Below are positions 1 through 5,826 of a stretch of 6,033 nucleotides of DNA, piece after piece. The position numbers were made by a program, and so were the translations under genes. Below the pieces are notes generated by a model. It was not told the origin of the DNA and made no database searches. It was given only the letters and a program-made list of their open reading frames with translations. The stretch lies in the NCBI GenBank assembly GCA_024279745.1, contig JAJRRE010000252.1, positions 1 to 6,033 of the forward strand, in the 5' to 3' direction. Numbering within the stretch: position 1 is the first letter of the stretch; each line of letters opens with the position of its first letter. Source of the stretch: Alphaproteobacteria bacterium. Lineage in GTDB: Bacteria > Pseudomonadota > Alphaproteobacteria > Rhizobiales > Hyphomicrobiaceae.

Positions 1-457
1 CAGCACAGCCCAATAGCGAATAAAGCAGCTATCGGAAAGGCCGTAGCCGCGCCAATCCACAGGCCGCAAGAATTCGCACCAAAGATGTCACAATCCAAGC
101 GTTAATCATAACAGCATGGCAAGGGTGTGGGCAATCGGCAGGCGCATTTCTCCCCGGCAAAAACAGAAAGTACCGGTCTCAGCTCGCTGGTAGCAAGCTG
201 ATGGTCCCGCGGCGCTTCACTGGCCGCGTCGCGTCATCAACCATATTTGTCAAAAATCAACACATCGCAATAAATTTGTCGGCATTATCCCGCCGGTTCG
301 CATCGGGATCGGCAGCTATCGCCGACGCATTGAATGCGGACTTTCTCGGCAAACGCCTGATCGGTACTGGCGAGACCAATAACGACCGTAATTTAAACGA
401 ACATCGATCCGCATATAAAATGACAAATCGTGCATTCAATACTCAATCCCAAAATTT
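1..457. other. Left-edge region without a supportable gene
   Basis: I see no convincing coding region here. A plus-strand frame is open from base 1 to a TAA at 103-105. An overlapping minus-strand frame runs off the left edge and encodes a hydrophobic stretch (LWIGAATAFPIAALFAIGL) that could be a membrane segment, but it has no ATG and an in-frame TAA lies just upstream. An ATG frame from 201 reads through to 593, but its C-terminal part is a translation of the repeat beside it, so I do not call it. One of the edge frames could be the end of a gene lying mostly outside the window; this cannot be decided from what is here. Confidence 0.4.
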
Positions 458-550
458 GGTCATACCGGCACTTGTTGCCGGTATCACGGGTACGACTTTG
501 ACCGGTACGTGCGGGTATTGGGGGCCCGGCAACAAGTGCCGGGACGACAT
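458..550. repeat. Compound inverted repeat, alphaproteobacterial intergenic type
   Basis: Two hairpins face each other. The left one (462-484) has a 9-bp stem ATACCGGCA/TGCCGGTAT with loop CTTGT. The right one (525-543) has a 7-bp stem CCCGGCA/TGCCGGG with loop ACAAG. Their 17-base cores (CCGGCACTTGTTGCCGG at 465-481 and its exact reverse complement at 526-542) can also pair with each other to give a large cruciform-like structure, with about 44 nt between. The flanks GTCAT and GACGAC are also roughly inverted. This is the layout of the dispersed 'gtcat-cccgg...ccggg-atgac' repeats found between genes in many alphaproteobacteria; membership of that family is from memory, while the pairing is read directly. 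Translated, it gives the familiar spurious peptide VIPALVAGI. Confidence 0.75.
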
Positions 551-613
551 CTTAGGGTGGTGCAACTTGCGTCATTTTTTATCGGCTTGGTAGAACTGTT
601 TGAGGAAGTAGCT

Positions 614-976
614 ATGTCTGCAATGGATTTTTCGCGTCCGCTGGCGATGTGTTTCGCGCTTGGCGTAATTTTGGCCAGTGGGTCCGCGCCTGCACTTGCA
701 AATGATACAGGTCTTGCAAAGGCTTTACATGTGCTGCGCGCTCAGCATGGCAACATTTGTGCTGTCGAGCATACCCATTATGGGGAGAGCTGGTCTTACC
801 GCTCCAAGGCCAAAGCCAAACGCCGGGCTATTGCGGTTTGGCGAGGCTTGGTGGTTGCCGAATATGGCACCGACTGGGGCAATTACAGGCGCTCAAAAGC
901 CAGGCACGAATCTTGTTGGCGCTCTGGCCGCAAGTGGCGTTGCAAGGTTGAATCGCGGCCCTGCCGCCGGCGCTGA
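614..976 (+). CDS. Small secreted four-cysteine protein of unknown function
   Basis: Encodes 120 residues. ATG 614 is chosen because GAGGAAG (602-608) sits 5 nt upstream and the protein then begins with a clear Sec signal peptide: hydrophobic core at about residues 10-24, and an APALA cleavage site after residue 29. An upstream in-frame start at 509 would lie inside the intergenic repeat and spoil the signal peptide. The mature part (about 91 residues) is basic, with an Arg/Lys-rich helix (SKAKAKRRAIAVWRGLV, about 64-80), an aromatic stretch (EYGTDWGNYRR) and cysteines at 49, 101, 110 and 117, so one or two disulfides in the periplasm are plausible. The Cys/Trp pattern at the C-terminus (C-x8-C-x6-C ending in CRRR) resembles small alphaproteobacterial hypothetical proteins. 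No enzymatic motif is visible and I assign no function. It lies alone on its strand and converges with the next gene. Confidence 0.72.
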   Translation: MSAMDFSRPLAMCFALGVILASGSAPALANDTGLAKALHVLRAQHGNICAVEHTHYGESWSYRSKAKAKRRAIAVWRGLVVAEYGTDWGNYRRSKARHESCWRSGRKWRCKVESRPCRRR

Positions 977-1032
977 AGCAGTGCCGCCGACATTGGCCGG
1001 CAGTGATGGGCACGATGCAGCATGCAATAAAT

Positions 1033-1071
1033 AAACAGGCTGAAATCTCAATTAAGGATTTCAGCCTGTTT
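1033..1071. terminator. Probable bidirectional Rho-independent terminator between convergent genes
   Basis: A perfect 15-bp stem, AAACAGGCTGAAATC (1033-1047) with GATTTCAGCCTGTTT (1057-1071), closes a 9-nt loop. It lies 57 nt past the stop of the plus-strand secreted protein and 100 nt past the stop of the minus-strand gene. Read on the minus strand, the tail (TTTATTTATTG) is U-rich. On the plus strand the stem ends in TTT but is followed by GGTTTGG, so it should work better for the minus-strand gene. Confidence 0.82.
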
Positions 1072-1170
1072 GGTTTGGACGACGGCGATTTTGCTCGTTT
1101 CAAGTCAGTGCGAGATCCAAATTTCGCGAGCTCACTTTTTCTCAATCCGCGCCACTATTGTAGCTCGTGC

Positions 1171-1743
1171 TCAATAGCTGGTGTAACGACGTGAGCTACG
1201 TGAGCTGCGTGAACGGCTATAGGCATAATCGTCGCCGCGATAACTGTTGAGGATGCGGGCACGCAAAACTTCGCCGCTGCACCGATCAACGCGGATTTTG
1301 TAAAGATCACCATCCAGCTGCCGTGCCTTGATCACGGCCACATTGCGCCGCGCCCGGATCAGGCGAAAGTCGCGCCAACCCAGATCGCGAAGATTGCGCC
1401 GGATTTGATATTTGCTCAGGCAGGTACGCGAATAATTGCCGCTAGATGAGTGGCCATGGGCGTCGTGGTTGGGGCGATCGCAGCGGCTTGTCCCAGAGCT
1501 GGAATAGCTATATGTCCGTTTGGTACGCGATGAGCGGTAGCTGCGCTCGCGTGGCAGCACATCTCGCTCAGTGCGGCCGTAAATGCGCGCGTAACGGGGA
1601 TCGTCATAGGGCGAGCTGGAACTTGAGCTATAGTCGCTATAGCTTTCGTCATAATTGAGATCGGCAGCTTGTACTGTTATCGAGGTCATCCCCAATCCCA
1701 ATCCGGTCACTGCCATAATAGCGGCAAATAGAGTGTGTTTCAT
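1171..1743 (-). CDS. Secreted Ser/Tyr/Arg-rich protein with PepSY-like C-terminal domain
   Basis: Encodes 190 residues. The ATG at 1743 is preceded on the minus strand by AAGGACAGGAGCG, giving AAGGA at 8 nt and AGGAG at 2 nt. The signal peptide is clear: MKHTLF, a hydrophobic core to about residue 20, and cleavage near VQA-A at 26-27. Residues 28-105 are low complexity (runs of Ser, Tyr, Arg and Asp) and probably disordered. Residues about 106-165 form a compact basic domain (CLSKYQIRRNLRDLGWRDF ... LYKIRVDRCSGEVLRARIL) whose pattern of helix, 'GW..F', beta strands and 'Y.IRVDRCSGE' resembles the PepSY-like C-terminal domains of rhizobial secreted proteins. The tail (170-190) returns to Ser/Arg/Tyr repeats. 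Cysteines at 88, 108 and 155 leave one unpaired if a disulfide forms. Export to the periplasm or surface is inferred; the molecular role is unknown. Confidence 0.8.
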   Translation of the reverse strand: MKHTLFAAIMAVTGLGLGMTSITVQAADLNYDESYSDYSSSSSSPYDDPRYARIYGRTERDVLPRERSYRSSRTKRTYSYSSSGTSRCDRPNHDAHGHSSSGNYSRTCLSKYQIRRNLRDLGWRDFRLIRARRNVAVIKARQLDGDLYKIRVDRCSGEVLRARILNSYRGDDYAYSRSRSSRSSRRYTSY

Positions 1744-1908
1744 CGCTCCTGTCCTTCTTTCGCGCGTTTTAGCGTATTTTTTCCTGAGCCTTGTGGCTGC
1801 GGCGCTGTTGCCATGCCGTCTGGACCAATTGGCACCCTTAACGACAATGCTGCGCCCCCCATCTATGGCACCTTGATGGCTGCCAGCTGAACGCTAAACC
1901 AACGAGCT

Positions 1909-1923
1909 GTTCATCTGGCGTTC
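1909..1923. promoter_or_regulatory. LexA-box-like direct repeat GTTC-N7-GTTC
   Basis: The sequence GTTCATCTGGCGTTC has exactly the GTTC-N7-GTTC direct-repeat spacing known for the SOS operator of alphaproteobacterial LexA. It sits about 166 bp upstream of the start of the minus-strand secreted protein and about 380 bp upstream of Hsp20, without an obvious promoter beside it. Eight fixed bases are expected by chance roughly once in ten such windows per strand, so this may be coincidence. The second half also forms an inverted repeat with TGAACGC at 1888-1894. Confidence 0.25.
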
Positions 1924-1981
1924 ATATTCATGGGGCGCTTTTCAAGTGGCTCGCCAGTAATGCTTGCTAATACAAGTCGGT

Positions 1982-1997
1982 TGACATTTACCTGTCA
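1982..1997. promoter_or_regulatory. Operator-like dyad TGACA-N6-TGTCA
   Basis: A perfect 5-bp-arm dyad (TGACA tttacc TGTCA) typical in size for a dimeric helix-turn-helix regulator. The left arm overlaps a perfect -35-like TTGACA (1981-1986), but no -10 box is found at 16-19 nt spacing, so I do not call a promoter. Which regulator would bind is unknown; the spacing does not fit FNR/FixK (N4) or RirA (TGA-N9-TCA). Confidence 0.25.
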
Positions 1998-2068
1998 TAA
2001 CAAGTGGCCGCTGTGAGGCTGAGCAACCCGGCAGATCAAATCAACAAACCGCCGGGCCAAAAAATTTT

Positions 2069-2096
2069 CTTGAAATCCTAAAAGTACTTCCCAGAT
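2069..2096 (+). promoter_or_regulatory. Candidate RpoH (sigma-32)-type promoter for Hsp20
   Basis: CTTGAAA (2069-2075) matches the sigma-32 -35 box. After 13 nt comes TCCCAGAT (2089-2096), which matches the -10 consensus CCCCATNT at five of seven defined positions. The spacing is within the known range. It lies upstream of a heat-shock gene, as expected. Transcription would begin near 2103, giving a leader of about 200 nt, longer than usual for a ROSE leader; a second, closer promoter is therefore possible. Confidence 0.5.
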
Positions 2097-2177
2097 TTAA
2101 GGCGTGCGGGATGCCTAACCTAGGGTCCTTAGCATAAGTAACCCGCCTGACCGGCTGGTGTATTTGGTTGCCGTCTT

Positions 2178-2301
2178 GGGCATGAGGCCCGATCAAAGCC
2201 TGATCACGAATTGATCAGCGGCGGCGCGAATTACACTTGAAAGCGCGCGAATAAAAGCGCTCGGCCAGGCGATCCCACCAGTTGCTTCTATAGGAGAGCT
2301 C
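2178..2301 (+). promoter_or_regulatory. Candidate ROSE-like RNA thermometer in the Hsp20 leader
   Basis: Just before the start codon, UUGCU (2282-2286) faces the Shine-Dalgarno AGGA (2292-2295) across a 5-nt loop, pairing U-A, U-G, C-G, U-A with the G bulged. That U(U/C)GCU-opposite-SD arrangement is the hallmark of ROSE elements, which keep rhizobial small heat-shock mRNAs untranslated at low temperature and melt on heating. Further 5' are possible hairpins at 2178-2190 (GGGC/GCCC), 2200-2218 (CTGATCA/TGATCAG, loop CGAAU) and 2224-2248 or 2242-2261 (GCGC-rich, mutually exclusive). GUUGC (2281-2285) can alternatively pair with GCAAC (2307-2311), enclosing SD and AUG. The gene type and the motif agree; the complete fold is inferred by eye. 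Confidence 0.55.
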
Positions 2302-2304
2302 GTG

Positions 2305-2757
2305 ATGCAACATTTTGATTATGCCCCCCTCTATCGCTCCACCGTTGGCTTTGACCGCCTCGTGCAATTGCTCGACAGCGCAAGCGGGCATGACGGCGCC
2401 GCGACCACATACCCCCCATATAATATTGAGCGTCTTGACGAAAACGATTACCGGATCACCATGGCTGTGGCCGGTTTCGACACAGACGAAATCGACATCG
2501 AGGTCAAAGAAGCGACCTTGCGCGTGAAGGGTGAGAAAGCCGAACAGACAGAAGACCGCGAATATCTGCATCGGGGTATCGCCACGCGCAGTTTCGAGCG
2601 CCGGTTCCAGCTTGCCGATCATGTCGAAGTCAGCGGCGCCGATATGATCAACGGTATGTTGCACATTGATCTGGTGCGCAATGTACCCGAGCGGCTGAAA
2701 CCACGAACCGTGAAAATCGGTGACGGCGCGACGAGGCAGCTCGAAGCCGCTGAGTAA
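2305..2757 (+). CDS. Hsp20/alpha-crystallin family small heat-shock protein (HspH/IbpA-like)
   Basis: A cytoplasmic ATP-independent holdase that binds unfolding proteins during heat stress and passes them to refolding chaperones. Encodes 150 residues, normal for bacterial class A sHsps. The N-terminus MQHFDYAPLYRSTVGFDRL is the conserved IbpA/HspH start, followed by an alpha-crystallin domain (about 37-127) with YRITMAVAGF, LRVKGEK, and the diagnostic A-x3-GML motif (ADMINGML, to about 119). The C-terminal tail carries KPRTVKI, a V-x-I version of the IxI motif that links subunits in the oligomer. AGGAG (2292-2296) is 8 nt from ATG 2305; an in-frame GTG at 2302 is 5 nt away and would add one Met. 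I prefer ATG because family members usually begin there. Regulation is likely double: RpoH-type promoter and ROSE-like leader. A hairpin terminator follows. Confidence 0.95.
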   Translation: MQHFDYAPLYRSTVGFDRLVQLLDSASGHDGAATTYPPYNIERLDENDYRITMAVAGFDTDEIDIEVKEATLRVKGEKAEQTEDREYLHRGIATRSFERRFQLADHVEVSGADMINGMLHIDLVRNVPERLKPRTVKIGDGATRQLEAAE

Positions 2758-2790
2758 GACCGCAGTCAATTTGTAAATTGAACAAGCCAG

Positions 2791-2820
2791 GCGGGGCCGC
2801 GATTTAGCGGTCTCGCTTTC
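2791..2820 (+). terminator. Rho-independent terminator of Hsp20
   Basis: GCGGGGCCGC (2791-2800) pairs over all 10 positions, two of them G-U, with GCGGTCTCGC (2807-2816) around the loop GATTTA, followed by TTTC and a little later TTTTCT. It begins 34 nt after the Hsp20 stop. Being between convergent genes it may also help to end the leftward transcript, although the G-U pairs become G-A/C-A mismatches on that strand. A smaller perfect hairpin TCAATTT-GT-AAATTGA lies just before it at 2766-2781. Confidence 0.7.
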
Positions 2821-2847
2821 ACCGTTTTCTGTCACCGGCGATCACAA

Positions 2848-3459
2848 TCACCACATTGTCTTCTTGGCGCGGGCGGGCCAGGCCTCGTCATAGTCCTTGC
2901 CGCCTTCACTCCCTTGCGTTTGTGCAGCCAAAATATCGCCGGCGCTGGGTAGGGATTTGGGGTCGATATGTTTCTCGCTATTCCAAAGATCGGCGCGCAA
3001 AATAGCGCGGGCACATTGGAAATAAATTTCCTGCACGGTGATTTCAATCACACAGCGTGGCGGTTTGTTTTTGACCGCGAAGGTTTCGAGTAACTCAGCG
3101 TCTTTACGCAAAACCGCGCGGCCATTCATGCGCAAAGTCATGCCGGAACCGGGGATCAGGAACAGTAGGGCAATGCGCGGATCGACGACGATGTTGCGCA
3201 ATGTATCGGCCCGGTTGTTGCCGCGCCGGTCGGGTAGCAGCAAGGTGCGCTCATCTTGAATGCGCATAAGCTCAAGCTCATCGCCGCGCGGGCTGCAATC
3301 AAGCCCCTCCGGTCCGCTCGTTGCCAACGCACAAAACGGCGAGGCTTCAATGACCTTGCGATAATCCGACGTGATGTGATCGGCGACTTTATCAAGCGAT
3401 AGTTTCTGCGGCAGGCCATAGATCGCTTCGAGCTCTTCGATGCTGTCAATCGTGGTCAT
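2848..3459 (-). CDS. PPOX-family FMN-binding flavoprotein, MSMEG_1061-like
   Basis: Encodes 203 residues of the pyridoxamine-5'-phosphate-oxidase-like split-barrel fold. Family features read in order: N-terminal helix 'LEAIYGLPQ' (11-18); strand PFCALATSGPEGLDCSPRGD (41-60); PDRRGNNRADTLRNI (76-90), where the Arg/Asn/Thr residues would contact the FMN phosphate; IALLFLIPGSGMTLRMNGRA (97-115); and YFQCARAILRADLWN (146-160). This set matches the MSMEG_1061/DR2398 subgroup rather than true PdxH, so vitamin B6 synthesis should not be assumed; the substrate is unknown, probably a flavin- or F420-type redox reaction in the cytoplasm. On the minus strand AAGGA lies 9 nt before the ATG. It starts 54 nt after the stop of the S9 peptidase with no terminator hairpin seen between, so co-transcription is likely. 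Its 3' end converges with Hsp20. Confidence 0.88.
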   Translation of the reverse strand: MTTIDSIEELEAIYGLPQKLSLDKVADHITSDYRKVIEASPFCALATSGPEGLDCSPRGDELELMRIQDERTLLLPDRRGNNRADTLRNIVVDPRIALLFLIPGSGMTLRMNGRAVLRKDAELLETFAVKNKPPRCVIEITVQEIYFQCARAILRADLWNSEKHIDPKSLPSAGDILAAQTQGSEGGKDYDEAWPARAKKTMW

Positions 3460-3513
3460 GATTTCGCGTCCTTGTTATTCACTCGCTATCCGCAATTCGC
3501 TATACGCGACTAT

Positions 3514-5487
3514 TTATTCCCGCTCCGTGCGTAATTTCAACACCCGGCGCATGAAGGCCAGATCCTCATTCAGAACCGTAATGATTGTGTCGGCGCGGCG
3601 AAAGCCATGACCCTCGCCCGCAAATTCGTGATAGGCGACGTCAAGACCCTTCTCGCGTAGCTTGGCGACGATCAGTTGCGATTGCGGCGGCGGAACTACC
3701 TTGTCGTCTAGCCCCTGGAACAAAATGACCGGGCGGGAAATGTTATCAATCAAGGTCAGCGGCGAGCGCTCACGCAATATCGCGGCGCTGTTGTCGGGGG
3801 TCAGTCCAAGCAGGCGATTGAGATAACCCGATTCAAATTTATGGGTATGGTCAAGCAATAGCGACAGATCGGAAATGCCGTAATGGCAGCTCCCGGCCGC
3901 AAATATGTCTGTCGTAGCAAGCGCCATCAACACGCTATAACCGCCGGCACTGCCGCCGCGAATGATAAGCTGTGCCGGGTCGGCAAGCCCCGCCTGCGCC
4001 AGATGTTTTGCCGCTGCGCTGCAATCGGCGACATCGGCAATCCCCCAGGCTCCGTCGAGGCGTTGGCGGTACGCGCGCCCGTAATAGGCGCTGCCGGCAT
4101 AATCCAGATCGAATACGGCAAAGCCGCGACTGGTGAAAAACTGCGTCGTCATTTTGAGGCCGCGGTCCGCCGAAGCTGTTGGTCCGCCGTGAACCGTAAT
4201 GATGGCCGGCGGCAGAGCGCCATCAGGGCCGTCATAGCTTTCATTGGTTGGCGGATAATAGAGGCCGAAGCTGTCTTGGCCATCACCGCCGGGAAAGGTC
4301 TCAACGCGCGCCCGAGATATGGAGCCCGCATTGAGCTCAATGTCGGCGGCGCTGCGTAATATGATCGGCGTGCACGGTTCGGGCGCGGCGGGCTGGTCGT
4401 CCGATTGCGGCTGGGCCTGGGCCAGGGTTTGGGTTTGCTCGGTGGTCATTGCGACAATGGCAGGCGGTGCTTCATTGCGTCCCGCCAGACCGGCAATGCC
4501 GCGCTCAAATCGTGTCGGCGCGTCCAGTACTGCCAGATCAACGGGGCAGGCGCTCAAGGTGCCGTCCTTGATGTCGATCTGCGCCAATTTGAACTCGCCC
4601 TTGTCGAAATAAGACGCGATCAGCGATGTGTCATCGAGCAGCGCATAGGAGCGCATGCCCAATTGCCAGAGCGGGCGAATGAAGTCGGCGGGCAAATCAG
4701 TGATGGCGCGCGAGCTTTCGCCGTCCCAGATATAAAGATTACCCCAATCGGTTTTGTCGCACACATAAATCAGCTCGCCGCCGTTTGTCCACTCAGGCTG
4801 GAATGCGGCGCTGCCGTCGGCGCCGGCAATGAGTTGCGGGGCGCCCAATTGCCCCGACGAGCTTAAGCCGGCCACATATAACCCTGCCTGATCCCAGGGC
4901 ATATCCGGTAGACCCCAGGCCAGCCAGGCCAATTGTTTGCCGTCGCGGCTGAGCGTCGGGGCGGCGTAAAAATCATGGCCGCTTGCCAGGTCGGTAACTT
5001 TGCCGCGTGCCGCTCCGGTCAGACAAATGGCGACGAGCAAATTTCGCGGATTATTCTCGCCGGCAGAAGGTGCGCGTTCAGCCACGGCGATCAGCCGTTT
5101 CCGTGTGCCATCGCGCCAGCAATTGGCCAGCCTCAGCTTCGGCTCATTGGTAAGGCGTTCAGGCTGTCCACCCGGCACCAGCACATAGAGGTCCTGATCG
5201 TCGTTATTGGTGAAGTAAATCACACCGTCATCGACAAGAAATTCGCCGCCGCCATATTCGTGCAGGCGTGAGCGGGCGGAGAACGGCGCAGGCAACAGCT
5301 CTTCGGGGTTGGCGCCCGGACGCGCGCGCATAATAACCTGGCGGCCCTGCTCAGCGGGACGTCCCTCAGTCCAATAGACCCATGGCCCCTCGCCTTGCAC
5401 ACTGGCAAAACGCTTTGCGCCGCCCGCGACAAGCTTGGCGCTCAAGGCGCTCGGCCAGGTTCCATAAGGTTTGCATTGTTTGCTCAT
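3514..5487 (-). CDS. S9 family prolyl-oligopeptidase-type serine peptidase
   Basis: Encodes 657 residues, typical of cytoplasmic S9 dipeptidyl/acylaminoacyl-peptidase-like enzymes that cleave short peptides. The start MSKQCKPYGTWPS (ATG 5487, AAGG 8 nt upstream) fits the family N-terminus; an in-frame GTG at 5520 would add 11 residues but lacks a good ribosome site. Residues about 10-375 are the beta-propeller, including YWTEGRPAEQGR, HEYGGGEF, and repeated blade motifs such as SRDGKQLAWLAW and QPEWTNGGELIYV. The C-terminal alpha/beta hydrolase begins near 395 and shows the oxyanion motif HGGPT (433-437), nucleophile Ser513 in GGSAGGY, Asp595 in QGLDDKVVP, and His627 in GEGHGF, so the triad is complete. 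A Gln/Ala/Pro-rich insert (about 350-371, EQTQTLAQAQPQSDDQPAAP) sits near the end of the propeller. No signal peptide is seen. It is probably the first gene of a two-gene unit with the PPOX flavoprotein. Exact substrate is unknown. Confidence 0.93.
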   Translation of the reverse strand: MSKQCKPYGTWPSALSAKLVAGGAKRFASVQGEGPWVYWTEGRPAEQGRQVIMRARPGANPEELLPAPFSARSRLHEYGGGEFLVDDGVIYFTNNDDQDLYVLVPGGQPERLTNEPKLRLANCWRDGTRKRLIAVAERAPSAGENNPRNLLVAICLTGAARGKVTDLASGHDFYAAPTLSRDGKQLAWLAWGLPDMPWDQAGLYVAGLSSSGQLGAPQLIAGADGSAAFQPEWTNGGELIYVCDKTDWGNLYIWDGESSRAITDLPADFIRPLWQLGMRSYALLDDTSLIASYFDKGEFKLAQIDIKDGTLSACPVDLAVLDAPTRFERGIAGLAGRNEAPPAIVAMTTEQTQTLAQAQPQSDDQPAAPEPCTPIILRSAADIELNAGSISRARVETFPGGDGQDSFGLYYPPTNESYDGPDGALPPAIITVHGGPTASADRGLKMTTQFFTSRGFAVFDLDYAGSAYYGRAYRQRLDGAWGIADVADCSAAAKHLAQAGLADPAQLIIRGGSAGGYSVLMALATTDIFAAGSCHYGISDLSLLLDHTHKFESGYLNRLLGLTPDNSAAILRERSPLTLIDNISRPVILFQGLDDKVVPPPQSQLIVAKLREKGLDVAYHEFAGEGHGFRRADTIITVLNEDLAFMRRVLKLRTERE

Positions 5488-5752
5488 TGCTGCTGCCTTG
5501 TTTGCACCTGGTTGCCGCACGCGCCGTGCTTCTTCTGCCTTTTTCGTTCATAGCCGAGTGTTGGCGTGTTCGCCGCCGCCCGCCCGGTGTTCTGATCGCT
5601 GTAAGGCTCGGTATTTGTCACTTGTTTTGGACCTGTTCGCAAATGCTGGGAAGTCTCATTGAGTGGATTATTGCAGTTTTACCATTTGGAGCGCCTGCCA
5701 AAGTGCGATAGAGATGTTCCGCTGCGCGGCAATTTGCCGGTCTAAAGTGTAA
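5488..5752. other. Leader/upstream region of the S9 peptidase, no gene seen
   Basis: About 265 bp without a supportable coding region. Short frames exist on both strands (for instance a plus-strand frame entering from the peptidase gene and ending at 5711), but they are antisense to the peptidase start or lack a ribosome site. A small palindrome CGGCAATTTGCCG lies at 5727-5739. If the leftward promoter candidate at 5753-5782 is real, this region is the untranslated leader of the peptidase mRNA. Confidence 0.4.
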
Positions 5753-5782
5753 AATATCGATGTACACGGGATGATAGGTCAA
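5753..5782 (-). promoter_or_regulatory. Weak candidate sigma-70 promoter toward the S9 peptidase
   Basis: On the minus strand TTGACC (5782-5777) is followed after 18 nt by GATATT (5758-5753), five of six and four of six matches to the -35 and -10 boxes. It would give a leader of about 260 nt before the peptidase start, which is long, so another promoter nearer the gene is possible. Its -35 box falls inside the dyad at 5776-5794. Confidence 0.25.
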
Positions 5783-5789
5783 CTATACT
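5761..5789 (+). promoter_or_regulatory. Candidate sigma-70-like promoter for the right-edge frame
   Basis: TGTACA (5761-5766, four of six to TTGACA), a 17-nt spacer, then TATACT (5784-5789, five of six to TATAAT). Transcription would start near 5796, about 30 nt before the first ATG (5827) of the frame that runs off the right edge. The -10 box is embedded in the dyad at 5776-5794. Confidence 0.4.
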
Positions 5790-5794
5790 GACCT
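5776..5794. promoter_or_regulatory. Operator-like dyad AGGTCA-N7-TGACCT
   Basis: Perfect 6-bp inverted arms (AGGTCA at 5776-5781, TGACCT at 5789-5794) separated by 7 nt. It overlaps the -10 box of the rightward promoter candidate and the -35 box of the leftward one, so a dimer bound here would be expected to block both. No regulator gene is present in the window to suggest the family. Confidence 0.35.
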
Positions 5795-5826
5795 TTAAAT
5801 CGAATAAGCTTGCGCTGCAATTCGGG

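Larger units (their letters stand above)
1744..2068. other. Gene-free divergent intergenic region
   Basis: No ORF here shows a ribosome-binding site and protein-like composition. The ATG frame from 1655 that reaches into it is antisense to the start of the secreted protein gene and is not called. What it does hold are two operator-like patterns (a GTTC direct repeat at 1909-1923 and a dyad at 1982-1997, listed separately) and nested inverted repeats around 1881-1924 (TGCCAG with CTGGC, and TGAACGC with GCGTTCA). The promoter of the minus-strand gene must lie in its left part, but I cannot point to convincing -35/-10 boxes. Confidence 0.5.

Noticed and set aside
1..94. Minus-strand hydrophobic frame reminiscent of a transporter (MATE-like) membrane segment
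   Set aside because: Only about 30 codons, no ATG start, an in-frame stop just upstream, and no related sequence further upstream on that strand.
201..593. 130-residue plus-strand frame starting at an ATG
   Set aside because: Its C-terminal third is the translation of the intergenic repeat, it has no ribosome-binding site, and the rest has no domain-like pattern.
509..613. N-terminal extension of the small secreted protein
   Set aside because: It would begin inside the repeat and place 35 residues before the signal peptide; ATG 614 has a good ribosome-binding site.
828..1145. 105-residue minus-strand frame
   Set aside because: Antisense to the secreted protein and running through the terminator hairpin; it has no ribosome site.
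1981..2010. Sigma-70 promoter using the perfect TTGACA at 1981
   Set aside because: No -10-like hexamer at 16-19 nt spacing (GTGGCC at 17 nt).
2215..2835. 206-residue minus-strand frame covering the Hsp20 gene
   Set aside because: Shadow of the well-supported Hsp20 coding sequence.
3883..4866. Several long plus-strand frames inside the S9 peptidase gene
   Set aside because: Antisense shadows of a GC-rich coding sequence with a complete catalytic triad and propeller.
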